Program-made: the position numbers and the translations under genes
Shown: positions 12,791 to 12,849 of the stretch, piece by piece
Layout of the letters: each line of letters begins with the position of its first letter
How positions within the stretch are numbered: position 1 is the first letter of the stretch
Notes under the pieces: model-generated
What the model was told of the DNA's origin: nothing
Database searches by the model: none
The model's input: the letters and a program-made list of their open reading frames with translations, nothing else
NCBI GenBank assembly: GCA_018814245.1
Contig: JAHIZN010000230.1
Location: 1 to 12,849, forward strand
Length of the DNA: 12,849 nt
Direction of reading: 5' to 3'
From: a bacterium
GTDB taxonomy: Bacteria; UBA9089; CG2-30-40-21

Positions 12791-12849
12791 CTACTCTCTA
12801 ACACCAAGATATTCTATCGGGTGATCAATCAATAGTCCCGTAGCAGCAA
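12791..12849 (-). CDS. C-terminal end of an upstream gene (partial; possibly porA)
   Basis: The minus-strand frame is open from the window edge to TAG at 12791-12793 and ends in HPIEYLGVRE. Only 18 residues are visible, too few to identify. Its position before porB on the same strand suggests another subunit of the same oxidoreductase, most likely the alpha subunit, but this is inference. The other two minus-strand frames meet stops within this stretch. Confidence 0.45.
   Translation of the reverse strand, partial: AATGLLIDHPIEYLGVRE

Overview
The window looks like chromosome of an uncultured anaerobic bacterium with moderate-to-low GC. Supporting signs are a four-subunit-type pyruvate:ferredoxin oxidoreductase beta subunit, a DUF362 protein, an orphan Cas6 of the Cys-rich kind, a CCA-encoding bacterial tRNA and sigma70-like promoters. 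I cannot name the phylum from sequence alone. Almost every real gene lies on the minus strand, so transcription runs from high to low coordinates. Gene-poor gaps of 150-580 bp are packed with dispersed repeats.

Layout in order of transcription: the end of an unidentified gene (12791-12849); porB (11814-12734); a two-gene cassette of an SMC/OLD-like AAA ATPase (10265-11644) and a small protein with a PD-(D/E)XK-like core (9690-10262), a candidate defence module; thiL (8578-9663); a terminal-inverted-repeat element carrying a degraded GxxExxxxY gene (8211-8497); a DUF362 protein with its own promoter (6800-8131); a repeat-rich gap holding a MITE with a clear 8-bp target duplication (6441-6732); a translationally coupled ArnC-like glycosyltransferase and ArnB-like aminotransferase (4082-6216); a repeat gap with a 35-aa plus-strand ORF (3953-4060); tRNA-Thr(GGU) with a near-consensus promoter; a PASTA protein directly after the tRNA; a 20-bp inverted repeat enclosing the region upstream of rpe; rpe; cas6; and a 3' gap with two possible small ORFs and more repeats.

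ThiL makes thiamine diphosphate, the cofactor of PorB. The ArnC/ArnB pair resembles lipid-linked 4-amino-sugar chemistry, but no ArnA, ArnD or ArnT homologue is present and the transferase has lost its usual acidic DxD-type motif. PASTA and Rpe adjacency is common in bacteria.

The most distinctive theme is how far short repeats have entered genes. ThiL carries an in-frame heptamer-repeat insertion. The C-termini of Rpe, the DUF362 protein, the nuclease-like protein and a small ORF all run into sequence repeated elsewhere in the window. GTAA-ended inverted-repeat elements (IS66-like ends), GTAGGGGC-type palindromes, a roughly 120-bp inverted duplication and 7-, 8- and 17-bp tandem repeats fill the gaps. 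No CRISPR array, rRNA or complete transposase gene was seen.
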